A DNA stretch of 64,000 bases from an uncultured Christensenella sp. (GTDB lineage Bacteria > Bacillota > Clostridia > Christensenellales > Borkfalkiaceae), in contig CAJTUI010000001.1 of NCBI GenBank assembly GCA_910579705.1, forward strand, positions 62,001 through 126,000, read 5' to 3'. The notes under the pieces were generated by a model. That model saw nothing but the letters and a program-made list of their open reading frames with translations. It searched no databases and was not told the DNA's origin. The number at the start of each line of letters is the position of its first letter. Within the stretch, counting starts at the first letter, position 1. Positions 27,383 to 37,112 of this stretch are shown here, one piece after another. A program made the position numbers and the translations under genes.

Positions 27383-28915
27383 TTATTGCAGTTTTGGCAG
27401 AGATTTTTTTATTTTTATAAGCTCTATGAATATCTTTGCGGTGACGTACGCGTCGTCAATCGCCCTGTGGTGGTTGAACGTTATTCCGAACTTGTCCGCA
27501 ACGGTGTTGAGCTTGTAATTCGAAAGGAAAAGAAGTTCCTGCGACAGGGGAATAGTGTCGATAAGCCTGCGTTCGAGCATATAGCCCAGCTTTGCGCAAT
27601 AGTAATCCACGAACTTGAAGTCGAACCCGGCGATATTGTGCCCGACAAGCACCGAACCGCTGCAAAATTTAAAGAAATCGGGCATAACCTGCTCGTACGT
27701 CGGGGCGTCGGCTACCATATCCTCCGTTATTCCCGTAAGGTTTATAATCTCGTCCGACAATTTCTTCTGCGGGTTTATAAACGTCGTAAAACTTTCGCAG
27801 ATAACCCCGTCCTTTATCTTATACGCGCCGATTTCTATTATTTTATCCATATTGCCCGAAGACGGCGTTGCGTTCAGACCAGTGGTTTCCAAGTCGAACA
27901 CAACGAACGTTTTTCCGTTTAGACAAGCGGGAATGGAAGTATCTGTAAACATATCCGCCTGAGTAATATCCGAAAACGGTTTCGGTTTGACGACCGTATA
28001 ATATTTCGGAACGGGTTTCGACTCGCGTTTTTCTGGCACGAAATTTTCCGGCGTTTTACCGTAGTCTATCACGTTAGCGGTGAAACGCAGGTTTCCGTTA
28101 TAGAGTTCGGATTTACCCGTACAGACTATCCAGTCCCCGACTTTTAGCGCGCGGATTTTTTCCACGCTCTTCATTCGCGTGAAATATGTTACGCGCAGCG
28201 TCGCGGTCGTATCGCTTATGGTAAACGAATAATAAACCTTTTCCTGATCCTTGCTGTTTTTATATGTGCGTTCGCGCACGTCCTCTATTCTTCCGCAAAC
28301 GGTTACTTTTTCGCTTTCGAAATTGAAATCGCTTAAATAAACCGCGCTCTCCTGCTTTTCCGTGCCTTCCAGAAAGGAAAACTCCGATATGGCGAAACGG
28401 CGTATCGGGACCTCGAACTCTATGTTTTCGTGCTCCTCTTCAACCTCCAACTCATCCGCGCTCTTACCGTTTAAAACGCATTTGCCGAAGAATTTGCCGC
28501 AATAGCTCTTTTCGAGATACGCATCCACGGCCTCGCAAACGCCGTCCGACGGAATAGAGGGCATTACGGAAATTTCGTATTCGAACCCGTCGTCCGTTTT
28601 ATCCACGCGAACGTCGCCCTCTTCCAGCGTGACGGAAAGCGCCTTGAAATTGCACATAACCGCCTCGGTTATTTTTCGCCTTACCATATCCGCATCGGGC
28701 GAAAGCTTGGATATTTCCGCAACGCAACCGAATGCCGCGGGAACGTACTTTCTGACTATTTTATCGGCGTTAATCCTGTCCTCTTCCGTAAATGCCTTGT
28801 CGGTAATCAGCCCGACCTTAACCGACGATTTCTCCTTTTCAAGCACTATCGAACGGATAATGGCCCTGTCCAGATTATTAATCTTCCGTATTTCGTTTAA
28901 AAAGTTTTCAGTCAT
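27383..28915 (-). CDS. shortened PolC-like protein: N-domain, OB fold and DEDDh 3'-5' exonuclease, no PHP or polymerase
   Basis: 510 residues where full PolC has about 1430. Residues 1-190 resemble the PolC N-terminal domains, 200-285 form an OB fold (VTVCGRIEDVRERTYKN...LRVTYFTR), a 45-residue linker follows, and 335-500 form a DnaQ-type exonuclease with intact motifs: FDLETTG (D341, E343), VGHNIAGFD (D432) and HRAIDD (H483, D488). In PolC the exonuclease is inserted in a PHP domain and followed by the polymerase palm and fingers; both PHP halves and the polymerase are absent. It sits exactly where polC lies in Firmicutes, between ispG (8-base overlap) and rimP. It may be a stand-alone proofreading or repair exonuclease. 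Confidence 0.85.
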   Translation of the reverse strand: MTENFLNEIRKINNLDRAIIRSIVLEKEKSSVKVGLITDKAFTEEDRINADKIVRKYVPAAFGCVAEISKLSPDADMVRRKITEAVMCNFKALSVTLEEGDVRVDKTDDGFEYEISVMPSIPSDGVCEAVDAYLEKSYCGKFFGKCVLNGKSADELEVEEEHENIEFEVPIRRFAISEFSFLEGTEKQESAVYLSDFNFESEKVTVCGRIEDVRERTYKNSKDQEKVYYSFTISDTTATLRVTYFTRMKSVEKIRALKVGDWIVCTGKSELYNGNLRFTANVIDYGKTPENFVPEKRESKPVPKYYTVVKPKPFSDITQADMFTDTSIPACLNGKTFVVFDLETTGLNATPSSGNMDKIIEIGAYKIKDGVICESFTTFINPQKKLSDEIINLTGITEDMVADAPTYEQVMPDFFKFCSGSVLVGHNIAGFDFKFVDYYCAKLGYMLERRLIDTIPLSQELLFLSNYKLNTVADKFGITFNHHRAIDDAYVTAKIFIELIKIKKSLPKLQ

Positions 28916-29960
28916 TTAAAATCTTGTCAATCTCCTTGAAAAACTCGGTTTCCGCCTCCGCGGCCGAAACGCGCCGATAAATCTCCCCGTCTTTGAATAT
29001 GACGCAATAATCCTCCGCGCCCGCAATTCCAAGATCGCAACCCTTGGCCTCGCCGGGGCCGTTTACAACGCAACCCATAACCGCTATCTTGGCGGGTTTG
29101 GAGAACTTCTCCACGTACTCGCTCACCTTTTTCGCGAGCGCCATAGAATTCCAGCGGCACCGTCCGCAGGTGGGGCAGGACACAACCTCCACAAAATCGT
29201 TATCCAGCCCGACCGCGCGGAGTATTCGTTTTGCCGCGATTATTTCTTTTACGGGGTCGTCCGTAATGGAAACGCGCATAGTGTCGCCTATGCCGTTCAA
29301 TAACAGCGCGCCGAGCGCCGCGGCCGATTTGACCACGGCGGACTGCTCCGTCCCCGCCTCCGTCACGCCTATATGCAGGGGATAGTCCGTTCTTCCCGCA
29401 AGCAGGGTATACGCCCTGACCGTAAGCGGCGCGTCCGAGGCCTTGACGGATATGACTATATCGTTAACGCCGTGCTTTTCGAGCATACCTACGCTTTTAA
29501 GCGCGCTTTCCACAAGCGAAAACTCGTTCTTGCCGTATTTTTGCAAAAACTCTTTCTCTATACTGCCCGTATTCGAACCCACCCTCACGGGTATACGGTG
29601 CGCGCGGATACAGTCTGCGACCGCTTTTACGGAACTTTCGCCGCCGATATTGCCGGGATTTATACGCACCTTGTCGCAACCGTTTTCTATCGAAGCAATC
29701 GCCAGCCTGCTCGAAAAATGAATATCCGCGACAAGCGGTATGCTTATCTTATCTTTAATCGTCTTTATGGCGGCGGCGTCCACTTCGTCCAGAACGGAAA
29801 CCCTGATTATATCGCAGCCCGCAATCTCCAATGCCTTTATCTGTGCAACCGTGGCGCTTATATCGGAAGTTTTCGTCGTGCACATCGACTGGATTTTTAC
29901 ACTTTCCCCGCCGCCTATATAAACTCCGCCAACGCCTATTTTTTTGGTGTCAATACTCAT
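28908..29960 (-). CDS. ispG: 4-hydroxy-3-methylbut-2-en-1-yl diphosphate synthase (flavodoxin)
   Basis: 350 residues from ATG 29960 (M-S-I-D-T-K-K); the longer frame adds 11 non-family residues. It converts MEcPP to HMBPP in the MEP isoprenoid pathway using a [4Fe-4S] cluster. The cluster motif CPTCGRC and the following GCVVNGPGE are intact, and the TIM-barrel start IQSMCTTKTSD is typical of the short bacterial form. Overlaps the exonuclease gene by 8 bases. The ribosome binding site is weak. Confidence 0.97.
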   Translation of the reverse strand: MSIDTKKIGVGGVYIGGGESVKIQSMCTTKTSDISATVAQIKALEIAGCDIIRVSVLDEVDAAAIKTIKDKISIPLVADIHFSSRLAIASIENGCDKVRINPGNIGGESSVKAVADCIRAHRIPVRVGSNTGSIEKEFLQKYGKNEFSLVESALKSVGMLEKHGVNDIVISVKASDAPLTVRAYTLLAGRTDYPLHIGVTEAGTEQSAVVKSAAALGALLLNGIGDTMRVSITDDPVKEIIAAKRILRAVGLDNDFVEVVSCPTCGRCRWNSMALAKKVSEYVEKFSKPAKIAVMGCVVNGPGEAKGCDLGIAGAEDYCVIFKDGEIYRRVSAAEAETEFFKEIDKILND

Positions 29961-30006
29961 ATTCAACCGCAAAAACTCGGACAGTGCTGCCACTGCCCGA
30001 AAAAAA

Positions 30007-30465
30007 TTATTTTTTACTCTCCATCATACTTTGCAGCTCTTCCAGAAAGCTGGATATGTCCTTGAACGAACGGTATACGCTTGCATACCGCACGTACGCG
30101 ACCTCGTCGTGTTTTTTAAGCTCTTCCATAACGAGTTCGCCTATAAACTTGGAGGAAACTTCCTGCTCCATAGAATTGTAAATCTGCTTTGTCACGGCGT
30201 TTACTATGTCGTCTATGACGTTCATAGACACAGGCCGTTTTTCGCAGGACTTTATAATTCCGTTCTTGATTTTCTGCGGGTCGAAAGCCTGACGCGCCCC
30301 GTTCGTCTTGATAACGAGTACGGGCGTGTCCTCGATTGTTTCGTAGGTCGTAAATCTCTTGCCGCAACTGAAACACTCGCGGCGCCTTCTTATAGTTCTG
30401 CCTTCGTCGGCAGAACGGCTGTCGATTACTTTGCTGTCTTCATAACCGCAGAAAACGCATCTCAT
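30007..30465 (-). CDS. nrdR: ribonucleotide reductase repressor
   Basis: 152 residues. Zinc ribbon C3-x-x-C6 and C31-x-x-C34, then an ATP cone (PVLVIKTNGARQAFD) that senses dATP/ATP. Represses nrd genes when dATP is high. It is 10 bases behind purL and 46 before ispG, an unusual link between the purine operon and dNTP control. No nrd gene or NrdR box was recognised in the window. Confidence 0.97.
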   Translation of the reverse strand: MRCVFCGYEDSKVIDSRSADEGRTIRRRRECFSCGKRFTTYETIEDTPVLVIKTNGARQAFDPQKIKNGIIKSCEKRPVSMNVIDDIVNAVTKQIYNSMEQEVSSKFIGELVMEELKKHDEVAYVRYASVYRSFKDISSFLEELQSMMESKK

Positions 30466-30475
30466 AGTTTACCTC

Positions 30476-33400
30476 TTATCTGAAATATTTCACTCCGCTT
30501 TCGAATATCTTCATATCGAAATTGCCTGAATAGTTTTTATAAAGGTTTTCGCCCGTACGTTCGCTATGACCCATTTTACCGAACACCCTGCCGTCGGGCG
30601 AGGTTATGCCCTCTATTGCAAGCATACTGCCGTTGGGATTGTACGGACTTAACATAGTGGGCTTGCCCGACAAATCCACGTACTGCGTTGCTATCTGGCC
30701 GCTTAATCGCATAGTTTCAAGCTCCGCCGCGGGCGCGATTACCTTGCCCTCGCCGTGGGATACGGGCACCGAATACACCTCGCCGACCTTGCACGCGGAT
30801 AGCCACGGGCTGACAGTCGACGCGACGCGGATATTTACCATAGTGGAAACGTGGCGCGAAATGTTGTTGAAAGTCAGCGTAGGCGAATTTTCCGTGAGCG
30901 GGCATACCTTGCCGTAAGGCACAAGCCCGAGCTTTATAAGCGCCTGAAAACCGTTGCATATGCCGAGTACGAGTCCGTCGCGGTTATTAAGAAGGTTCAT
31001 AATCCGCTCCGACACCGCGGGATTTTTAAACGTCGTAGCAATGAACTTGCCCGAACCGTCGGGTTCGTCGCCGCCCGAAAATCCGCCGGGGAACGCTATT
31101 ATGTTAGCCCTGTCTATCGCTTTAATTATCGCTTTAACGCTCTCTTCTATGTCGGATGCGGTGCGGTTCTTAACAACCACTATTTCGGGCTCCGCACCCG
31201 CAAGCCTGAACGCGCGCGCCGTGTCAAGCTCGCAGTTCGTTCCGGGGAACGCGGGAATAAATACGACGGGCTTTGCGATTTTGAGCGAGCTTGCCTTTGC
31301 TTTCCCGACGGTATAATCGCAGTCTACGATTTGCCCCTCGGCGGGCGCAGTTACGGGAAATACCCCGTTAAGCCTGCCCGTGTACGCGTTTTCCGCCTCG
31401 GAATAAGACACGCTTTCGCCGTTCAAGGTAAAGCCGCCCTCCGCCGACGAGCCGAGCAAAACGTTATCCAGCTCTTTTAAAATATGTTCGTCGTCCGTGC
31501 CGATAATCAAATCGCCGTAACCTTCGCGGAAAAGCGTTTGCTTGTCGCAGACGAACCCGAATCCGAAACCGTTGCCGAAACAGCTTTTCGCAACCGCCGC
31601 GGCCGCGCCGCCCTTTTCAACCACGGTTGCGAATCTAATCTTTCCGTTCGCGATATTCGCGTTTACTGCGGAATACAGTTTTTTGAGATAACCGAAGTCG
31701 GGAACGTAATTTCCGTCCTTGCGCAGAGGCAGCAGATAAAGCTTTTGACCCGCGCGGTCTATAACGTTGGTAATGAGTCTGGAGGCCTTTGCGGGCGCAA
31801 GCGCAAACGAGATGAGAGTGGGCGGAACGTCTATATCCTCGAACGTGCCGCTCATAGAATCCTTGCCGCCTATTGCGCCCAGTCCGAGATTAATCTGCGC
31901 GTACAGCGCGCCGAGAAGAGCCGCCAAAGGCACGCCCCAACGCTTTTTGTCCTCTCTTAAACGCATAAAGAACTCTTGCAGGGTAAGGCGAATATCCTCG
32001 AACTTCGCGCCTGCCGCAACAACCTTCGAAACGGACGCGACAATCGAGTAAATTGCGCCCGTGAAAGGCGAATCCGACATCAGTTCGGGATTGTAGCCGT
32101 ATGCGGAAACGGTGCAGTCGTCCGTTTCCCCGCCTATGAATTTGGCGGCCATAGCGATTACGGGCGTAAGCTGGTTCTTTCCGCCGAAAGGCATATATAC
32201 CGATTTTGCGCCTATCGTAGAGTCAAACATTTCCGCAAGCCCTTTCTTCGAGCATACGTTGAACTCCGAAAGCGCGCCGATTAAAGCGGCTTTGAAATTA
32301 TTTGTCTGTTTATTGTTAAAGAAACTCGTAACTTTCTCGTTAATCTCGGCGTCCGTCACCTGTTTTACGCCGTTTGTATCGAGGAAATCGCGCGAGATGT
32401 CCACAATGGCCCTGCCCCTGTGCATCATCTTCATTCTTCTGTCGTCCGTAACCGTCGCAACAGCGGTCGCTGTAAGATTTTCTTCCGCCGCAAGCCTGAT
32501 AAACTCGTCAACGTCCTTTTCGCGCACGACTACGGCCATACGCTCCTGCGATTCGGAAATAGCAAGCTCTGTTCCCGAAAGCCCCTCATACTTTTTGGGA
32601 ACTTTGTCAAGCTGAATAACCAGTCCGTCGGAAAGCTCTCCGATAGCAACCGCAACGCCGCCCGCGCCGAAGTCGTTACACTTCTTTATCATTCGCGTAA
32701 CTTTTCCGTTCAGAAACAGGCGTTGGAGCTTGCGCTCTGTAAGCGCGTTGCCCTTCTGCACCTCCGCGCCGCAGGTCTGCACGGACTTAACGTCGTGCGC
32801 CTTGGACGAACCCGTCGCGCCGCCGCAACCGTCCCTGCCCGTTTCTCCGCCGAGAAGAAGTATAACGTCGCCCTTCTCAGGTCCGGAACGGTAAATCATA
32901 TCGGATTTCGCGCCGCCGACGACGAAACCCGTTTCAAGCCTTTTGGCCTTATAACCGGGATGGTAAACTTCCTCTACCTGTCCCGTCGCAAGACCAATCT
33001 GGTTGCCGTAGGAAGAGAAACCCGCCGCCGCGGTCTTGGTTATAACCCTTTGCGGCAGCTTGCCCTTTATCGTATTTTCAATAGGCTCGGTAGGGTCCGC
33101 ACAGCCCGTAACTCTCATAGACTGCAAAACGTAAGTTCTGCCCGAAAGCGGGTCGCGTATAGCTCCGCCGAGACAGGTCGCCGCGCCGCCGAACGGCTCG
33201 ATTTCCGTGGGGTGGTTGTGCGTTTCGTTTTTAAACATAACCGTGTATTTCTGCGGCTTGCCGTCGAGAACGGCGTCGACCTTGACCGAGCAAGCGTTTA
33301 TCTCGTCGGACTCGTCCAGATTATCGAGCAAACCCTCTTTTTTGAGCTTTTTGACCGCAATGGTGGCTATGTCCATAAAACAGGGATATTTGTCTTTCCT

Positions 33401-34174
33401 GTCTCTGTACAGCTCGGCGAAAAGCTGTCTGTAAAGGGCGAGCGACTTCTCTATATGTTTGTTGTCGCTATTGACCGTTATGTTTTTAAGCTCCGTAGCG
33501 AAAGTCGTATGGCGGCAATGGTCGGACCAGTAAGTGTCTATAACTTTAATCTCGGTTTCGGTGGGATTCCTGCCCTCGCGCTTGAAATAGTCGCGGACGA
33601 ACGCCAAATCCTGAACGGACATAGCAAGCCCCGCCGCCGCGTGGAACCCGGCAATCAGCTCGTCGCTGTAATCTATAAACCCGTCAAGCGTCTTAACGTC
33701 GTCCGCTGCGGGTGCGATGCGGACAAGCGACTCTGGCTTGTCGAGCGCCGCCTCCTCGCTCTCTACGGGATTTATAAGATGCTTTTTGATTCTTTCAAGC
33801 TCGGTTTCGGAAACGCCCTTAACCGCGTACACGGTGGCGCATTTTATGAGCGGCCTTTCCTTTTGCGTGAGTAGCTGTACGCACTGCGCCGCGCTGTCCG
33901 CGCGCTGGTCGTACTGACCCGTAAGGTATGAAACGGCGAAAACCCTGTATCCCGCGCCCGCGTCAATATGCTCGAAATACACGTTGTCCACGGGGGGCTC
34001 TGAAAACACGCAGGGAACGGCCGCGGCGAACTCCTCTTCCGTCATTCCCTCCACGTCGTAGCGGATAAAGCTGCGCACGTCCTCAACCGAAATTTTGAGC
34101 AGGTTGCAAATATCTTCCCTGACTTTTTTCGCCTGTAAATTGTCTTTCTTTTCAACGAAAATTCTGTAAATCAT
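30476..34174 (-). CDS. purL: phosphoribosylformylglycinamidine synthase, single long chain
   Basis: 1232 residues: the fused form with ATP-grasp-like synthase halves and a C-terminal class I glutamine amidotransferase. Nucleotide and metal motifs FKNETHNHPTEI and GGETGRDGCGGATGSS; amidotransferase nucleophile C1073 in GICNGFQ, H1140 in VSHGEGK. It makes FGAM from FGAR, ATP and glutamine. No separate purS or purQ is needed, and none is present. Seven bases after purD. Confidence 0.97.
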   Translation of the reverse strand: MIYRIFVEKKDNLQAKKVREDICNLLKISVEDVRSFIRYDVEGMTEEEFAAAVPCVFSEPPVDNVYFEHIDAGAGYRVFAVSYLTGQYDQRADSAAQCVQLLTQKERPLIKCATVYAVKGVSETELERIKKHLINPVESEEAALDKPESLVRIAPAADDVKTLDGFIDYSDELIAGFHAAAGLAMSVQDLAFVRDYFKREGRNPTETEIKVIDTYWSDHCRHTTFATELKNITVNSDNKHIEKSLALYRQLFAELYRDRKDKYPCFMDIATIAVKKLKKEGLLDNLDESDEINACSVKVDAVLDGKPQKYTVMFKNETHNHPTEIEPFGGAATCLGGAIRDPLSGRTYVLQSMRVTGCADPTEPIENTIKGKLPQRVITKTAAAGFSSYGNQIGLATGQVEEVYHPGYKAKRLETGFVVGGAKSDMIYRSGPEKGDVILLLGGETGRDGCGGATGSSKAHDVKSVQTCGAEVQKGNALTERKLQRLFLNGKVTRMIKKCNDFGAGGVAVAIGELSDGLVIQLDKVPKKYEGLSGTELAISESQERMAVVVREKDVDEFIRLAAEENLTATAVATVTDDRRMKMMHRGRAIVDISRDFLDTNGVKQVTDAEINEKVTSFFNNKQTNNFKAALIGALSEFNVCSKKGLAEMFDSTIGAKSVYMPFGGKNQLTPVIAMAAKFIGGETDDCTVSAYGYNPELMSDSPFTGAIYSIVASVSKVVAAGAKFEDIRLTLQEFFMRLREDKKRWGVPLAALLGALYAQINLGLGAIGGKDSMSGTFEDIDVPPTLISFALAPAKASRLITNVIDRAGQKLYLLPLRKDGNYVPDFGYLKKLYSAVNANIANGKIRFATVVEKGGAAAAVAKSCFGNGFGFGFVCDKQTLFREGYGDLIIGTDDEHILKELDNVLLGSSAEGGFTLNGESVSYSEAENAYTGRLNGVFPVTAPAEGQIVDCDYTVGKAKASSLKIAKPVVFIPAFPGTNCELDTARAFRLAGAEPEIVVVKNRTASDIEESVKAIIKAIDRANIIAFPGGFSGGDEPDGSGKFIATTFKNPAVSERIMNLLNNRDGLVLGICNGFQALIKLGLVPYGKVCPLTENSPTLTFNNISRHVSTMVNIRVASTVSPWLSACKVGEVYSVPVSHGEGKVIAPAAELETMRLSGQIATQYVDLSGKPTMLSPYNPNGSMLAIEGITSPDGRVFGKMGHSERTGENLYKNYSGNFDMKIFESGVKYFR

Positions 34175-34180
34175 AACAGT

Positions 34181-35461
34181 TTAACCCTCGCGGTATTTAA
34201 TGCCTATATCTTTGCGGTAATGCATATTTTCCCAGCTTACGTTCTCGACCGCCGCATAAGCCTTCTTTCTTGCCTCTTCTATATCCTTGCCCTTGGCGAC
34301 CACGCCCAGAACCCTGCCGCCGCTTGTCACAAGCTTTCCGCTTTTGACGGCCGTGCCCGCGTGTACGAGAACCGCGTCGCCCACGTCGCCTACGGTTATT
34401 TCCTTGCCCTTGGCGTAGCTTATCGGATAGCCGCCGCTTGCAAGCACCACGCATACGCAAGCGCCGTTCTCCCACTCGATTTTGACGTCGGAAAGCCGCT
34501 CTTCCGTCACGGCCTCGAAAATGTCCATCAGATCGGTTTTAAGCATAGGCAGAACGACCTGTGTTTCGGGGTCGCCGAAACGCGAGTTGTACTCGACAAC
34601 TTTCATACCGCTATCCGTGCGCATAAGCCCGAAATAAAGACAGCCCTTGAACTTTCTGCCCTCTGCGTTCATTGCCTGCATTGTCGGTATCATAATAGTT
34701 TTCAGAACCTGCTTTTCAAGCTTTTCCGTCCAGAACGGGCAGGGCGAAAACGTGCCCATACCGCCCGTGTTCAGGCCCTTGTCGCCGTCGTAAGCGCGCT
34801 TGTGGTCGCAGGAGGTTATCATAGGAACTATCGTCTTACCGTCGGTAAACGCAAGCACAGAAACCTCTTCGCCCGGATTGTATTTCAAGCCGCGCATATA
34901 CTCTTCGACAACTATTTTATTGCCGGCCGAACCGAACGCCTTGTCCAGCATTATTTCTTTGAGCCCCTCTTCCGCCTGCTGTAACGTTTCGCAGACGAGC
35001 ACGCCCTTGCCCAGCGCAAGCCCGTCGGCTTTGAGCACGATTGGCGCGCCTTTTTTGCGTACGTATTCGAGCGCGTCGCCGTAGTTTTCGAACGACTGCG
35101 ACTCGGCCGTGGGGATTTTGTACTTTTTCATAAGCTCTTTGGCGAAAGCCTTACTCGACTCTATCACAGCCGCTTTTTTATGCGGGCCGAAACAGCGCTT
35201 GCCTATGGATTCCAGCTCGTCTACAAGCCCTATTGCAAGCGGGTCGTCGGGAGTTACCACATAGTAATCTATTTCGGGGTGGGCGAGCGCGTACGCTTTT
35301 ACCGCCTCCGCGTTCATATAATCCACGTCTACGTTTTCGGCGATTTCGGCAGTTCCCGCATTGCCTTTCATACAGTAAAGTTTTTCAACGCGTTTGCTTT
35401 TGCTTAACGCAAGCAGGATTGCGTGCTCCCTACCGCCGTTACCTATTACAAGAACGTTCAT
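34181..35461 (-). CDS. purD: phosphoribosylamine-glycine ligase
   Basis: 426 residues from ATG 35461 (M-N-V-L-V-I-G-N-G-G-R-E-H-A), the canonical GARS N-terminus; a TTG two codons earlier is less likely. The ATP-grasp domain shows VLKADGLALGKGV and the metal site EYNSRFGDPETQ. Second step of IMP synthesis. Between purH (13 bases) and purL. Confidence 0.97.
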   Translation of the reverse strand: MNVLVIGNGGREHAILLALSKSKRVEKLYCMKGNAGTAEIAENVDVDYMNAEAVKAYALAHPEIDYYVVTPDDPLAIGLVDELESIGKRCFGPHKKAAVIESSKAFAKELMKKYKIPTAESQSFENYGDALEYVRKKGAPIVLKADGLALGKGVLVCETLQQAEEGLKEIMLDKAFGSAGNKIVVEEYMRGLKYNPGEEVSVLAFTDGKTIVPMITSCDHKRAYDGDKGLNTGGMGTFSPCPFWTEKLEKQVLKTIMIPTMQAMNAEGRKFKGCLYFGLMRTDSGMKVVEYNSRFGDPETQVVLPMLKTDLMDIFEAVTEERLSDVKIEWENGACVCVVLASGGYPISYAKGKEITVGDVGDAVLVHAGTAVKSGKLVTSGGRVLGVVAKGKDIEEARKKAYAAVENVSWENMHYRKDIGIKYREG

Positions 35462-35474
35462 AAACAAATACCCG

Positions 35475-37094
35475 TCAATGTTTGAAATGTCTGTCGCCGA
35501 CGAATACCATAGCGATACCCGCGGCGTTGCAAGCCTCTACGGAATCCTTGTCCCTGATAGAGCCGCCCGGCTGTATAATAGCAGTTATGCCCGCTTTTAC
35601 GCACTCCTCCACGCAGTCGGGGAACGGGAAAAACGCGTCCGACGCCATAACCGAGCCCTTGGCCTTTCCGCCCGCGTGGGCAATGGCCTGCTGTGCCGCC
35701 CAGATTCTGTTGGTCTGGCCCATTCCGATACCCGTCGTCCTGTCGCGCTTACCGATTACAATCGCGTTGGATTTGGTGTGCTTGACGACTTTCCAGTTAA
35801 ACAACAGCGCCTCTATCTCTTCGTCCGTCGGCGCGCGGTCTGTAACTACGCCCACGCCGTAAACGGTTTTCTGTTTCCCGTCCGAAAGCTGGGTCGTTTC
35901 GACCGTGGCGGCGGTTTTGAAAAGGTTGATATCCTCGCCCGCGATTAAACTTTCGTCGTACTGCTGGACGAGAAGTCCGCCGTATATCTTCTTCATATCG
36001 AAAGCGGAACTTTCGCGTTTCGCGGTTATGTCGTCTATCTGCAACAGACGGATGTTTTTCTTGCTTTCTAGTATTTCCAGCGCCTTGCAGTCGTAGCCCG
36101 ACGCAATTATAATCTCAATGAAAATCTTGTTTATTTCAACCGCGGTAGCCTCGTCCACCGTTCCGTTTATTGCGAGTATTCCGCCGAACACGGACACGGG
36201 GTCGGAATTGTACGCGCGCATATACGCCTCGAAAATATTCTCGCCCGTGCCTACGCCGCAGGGATTGGCGTGCTTGCAGGCAACTACAGCGGGCGTGGCG
36301 CCGAACTCTTTCAAAAGTTCCAGCGCGCCGTTTGCGTCGTTAATGTTGTTATAGGAAAGTTCCTTGCCCCAGATTTGCGTAGCCGAAGAAAGCGAGCCTT
36401 TGCGGATTGTCTGCTCGTTATAGAAAACTGCCTTTTGCTGAGGGTTTTCGCCGTAGCGCATATCCTGCGCTTTTTTGTAAGCGAAAGTAACCTCGTCGGG
36501 GAAGGTGATACCCAGCTGTGACGCAAGGTAGTTGGAAATGAGGCTGTCGTATACCGCGGTATGCGCAAACACCTTGTATTGCAGGTATTTCTTCGTTTCT
36601 AGGCTTATACCGTCCCCGCTCAATTCTTCGAGCACGCGGCCGTAATCCCCGGGGTCGACGATAACCGTTACGTCCTGATAGTTCTTGGCCGCCGCCCTTA
36701 TCATAGTGGGGCCGCCTATGTCGATATTCTCTATGCAGGTCGCGAAATCCGCGCCGCTTTCGAGAGTGGCTTTGAAAGGATAAAGGTTGACGCAGACTAT
36801 GTCTATCGTATTTATGTTAAGCATTTCGAGCTGGGCCATATGCTCGGGATTGGAACGCATAGCAAGCAGACCCGCGTGCACGTTGGGGTGCAGAGTTTTG
36901 ACTCTGCCGTCAAGGCATTCGGGAAATCCCGTAATATCGGAAATTCCGATAGCTTCCAGTCCCGCCTCTTTTAACGCTTTGGCCGTGCCGCCCGTGGAGA
37001 TTATTTCAAATCCGTTTTCCACAAGCCCCTTGCAGAACTCCACTACTCCCGCCTTGTCCGAAACACTTACAAGCGCCCTTTTCTTCATTTCCAT
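35475..37094 (-). CDS. purH: bifunctional AICAR transformylase / IMP cyclohydrolase
   Basis: 539 residues (family about 515-540). MGS-like cyclohydrolase domain 1-200 with STGGTAKAL and GGPTMIRAAAKN, then AICARFT domain with CKHANPCG and a C-terminal IIQPGGSIRD...FVGDRHFKH. It does the last two steps to IMP. GGAGGAAGG precedes the ATG. Confidence 0.98.
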   Translation of the reverse strand: MEMKKRALVSVSDKAGVVEFCKGLVENGFEIISTGGTAKALKEAGLEAIGISDITGFPECLDGRVKTLHPNVHAGLLAMRSNPEHMAQLEMLNINTIDIVCVNLYPFKATLESGADFATCIENIDIGGPTMIRAAAKNYQDVTVIVDPGDYGRVLEELSGDGISLETKKYLQYKVFAHTAVYDSLISNYLASQLGITFPDEVTFAYKKAQDMRYGENPQQKAVFYNEQTIRKGSLSSATQIWGKELSYNNINDANGALELLKEFGATPAVVACKHANPCGVGTGENIFEAYMRAYNSDPVSVFGGILAINGTVDEATAVEINKIFIEIIIASGYDCKALEILESKKNIRLLQIDDITAKRESSAFDMKKIYGGLLVQQYDESLIAGEDINLFKTAATVETTQLSDGKQKTVYGVGVVTDRAPTDEEIEALLFNWKVVKHTKSNAIVIGKRDRTTGIGMGQTNRIWAAQQAIAHAGGKAKGSVMASDAFFPFPDCVEECVKAGITAIIQPGGSIRDKDSVEACNAAGIAMVFVGDRHFKH

Positions 37095-37112
37095 TTATCC
37101 TTCCTCCGTAAA

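Noticed and set aside
32420..33874. A 484-codon open frame on plus opposite purL
   Set aside because: Antisense shadow of purL; arginine- and valine-rich composition without domains.
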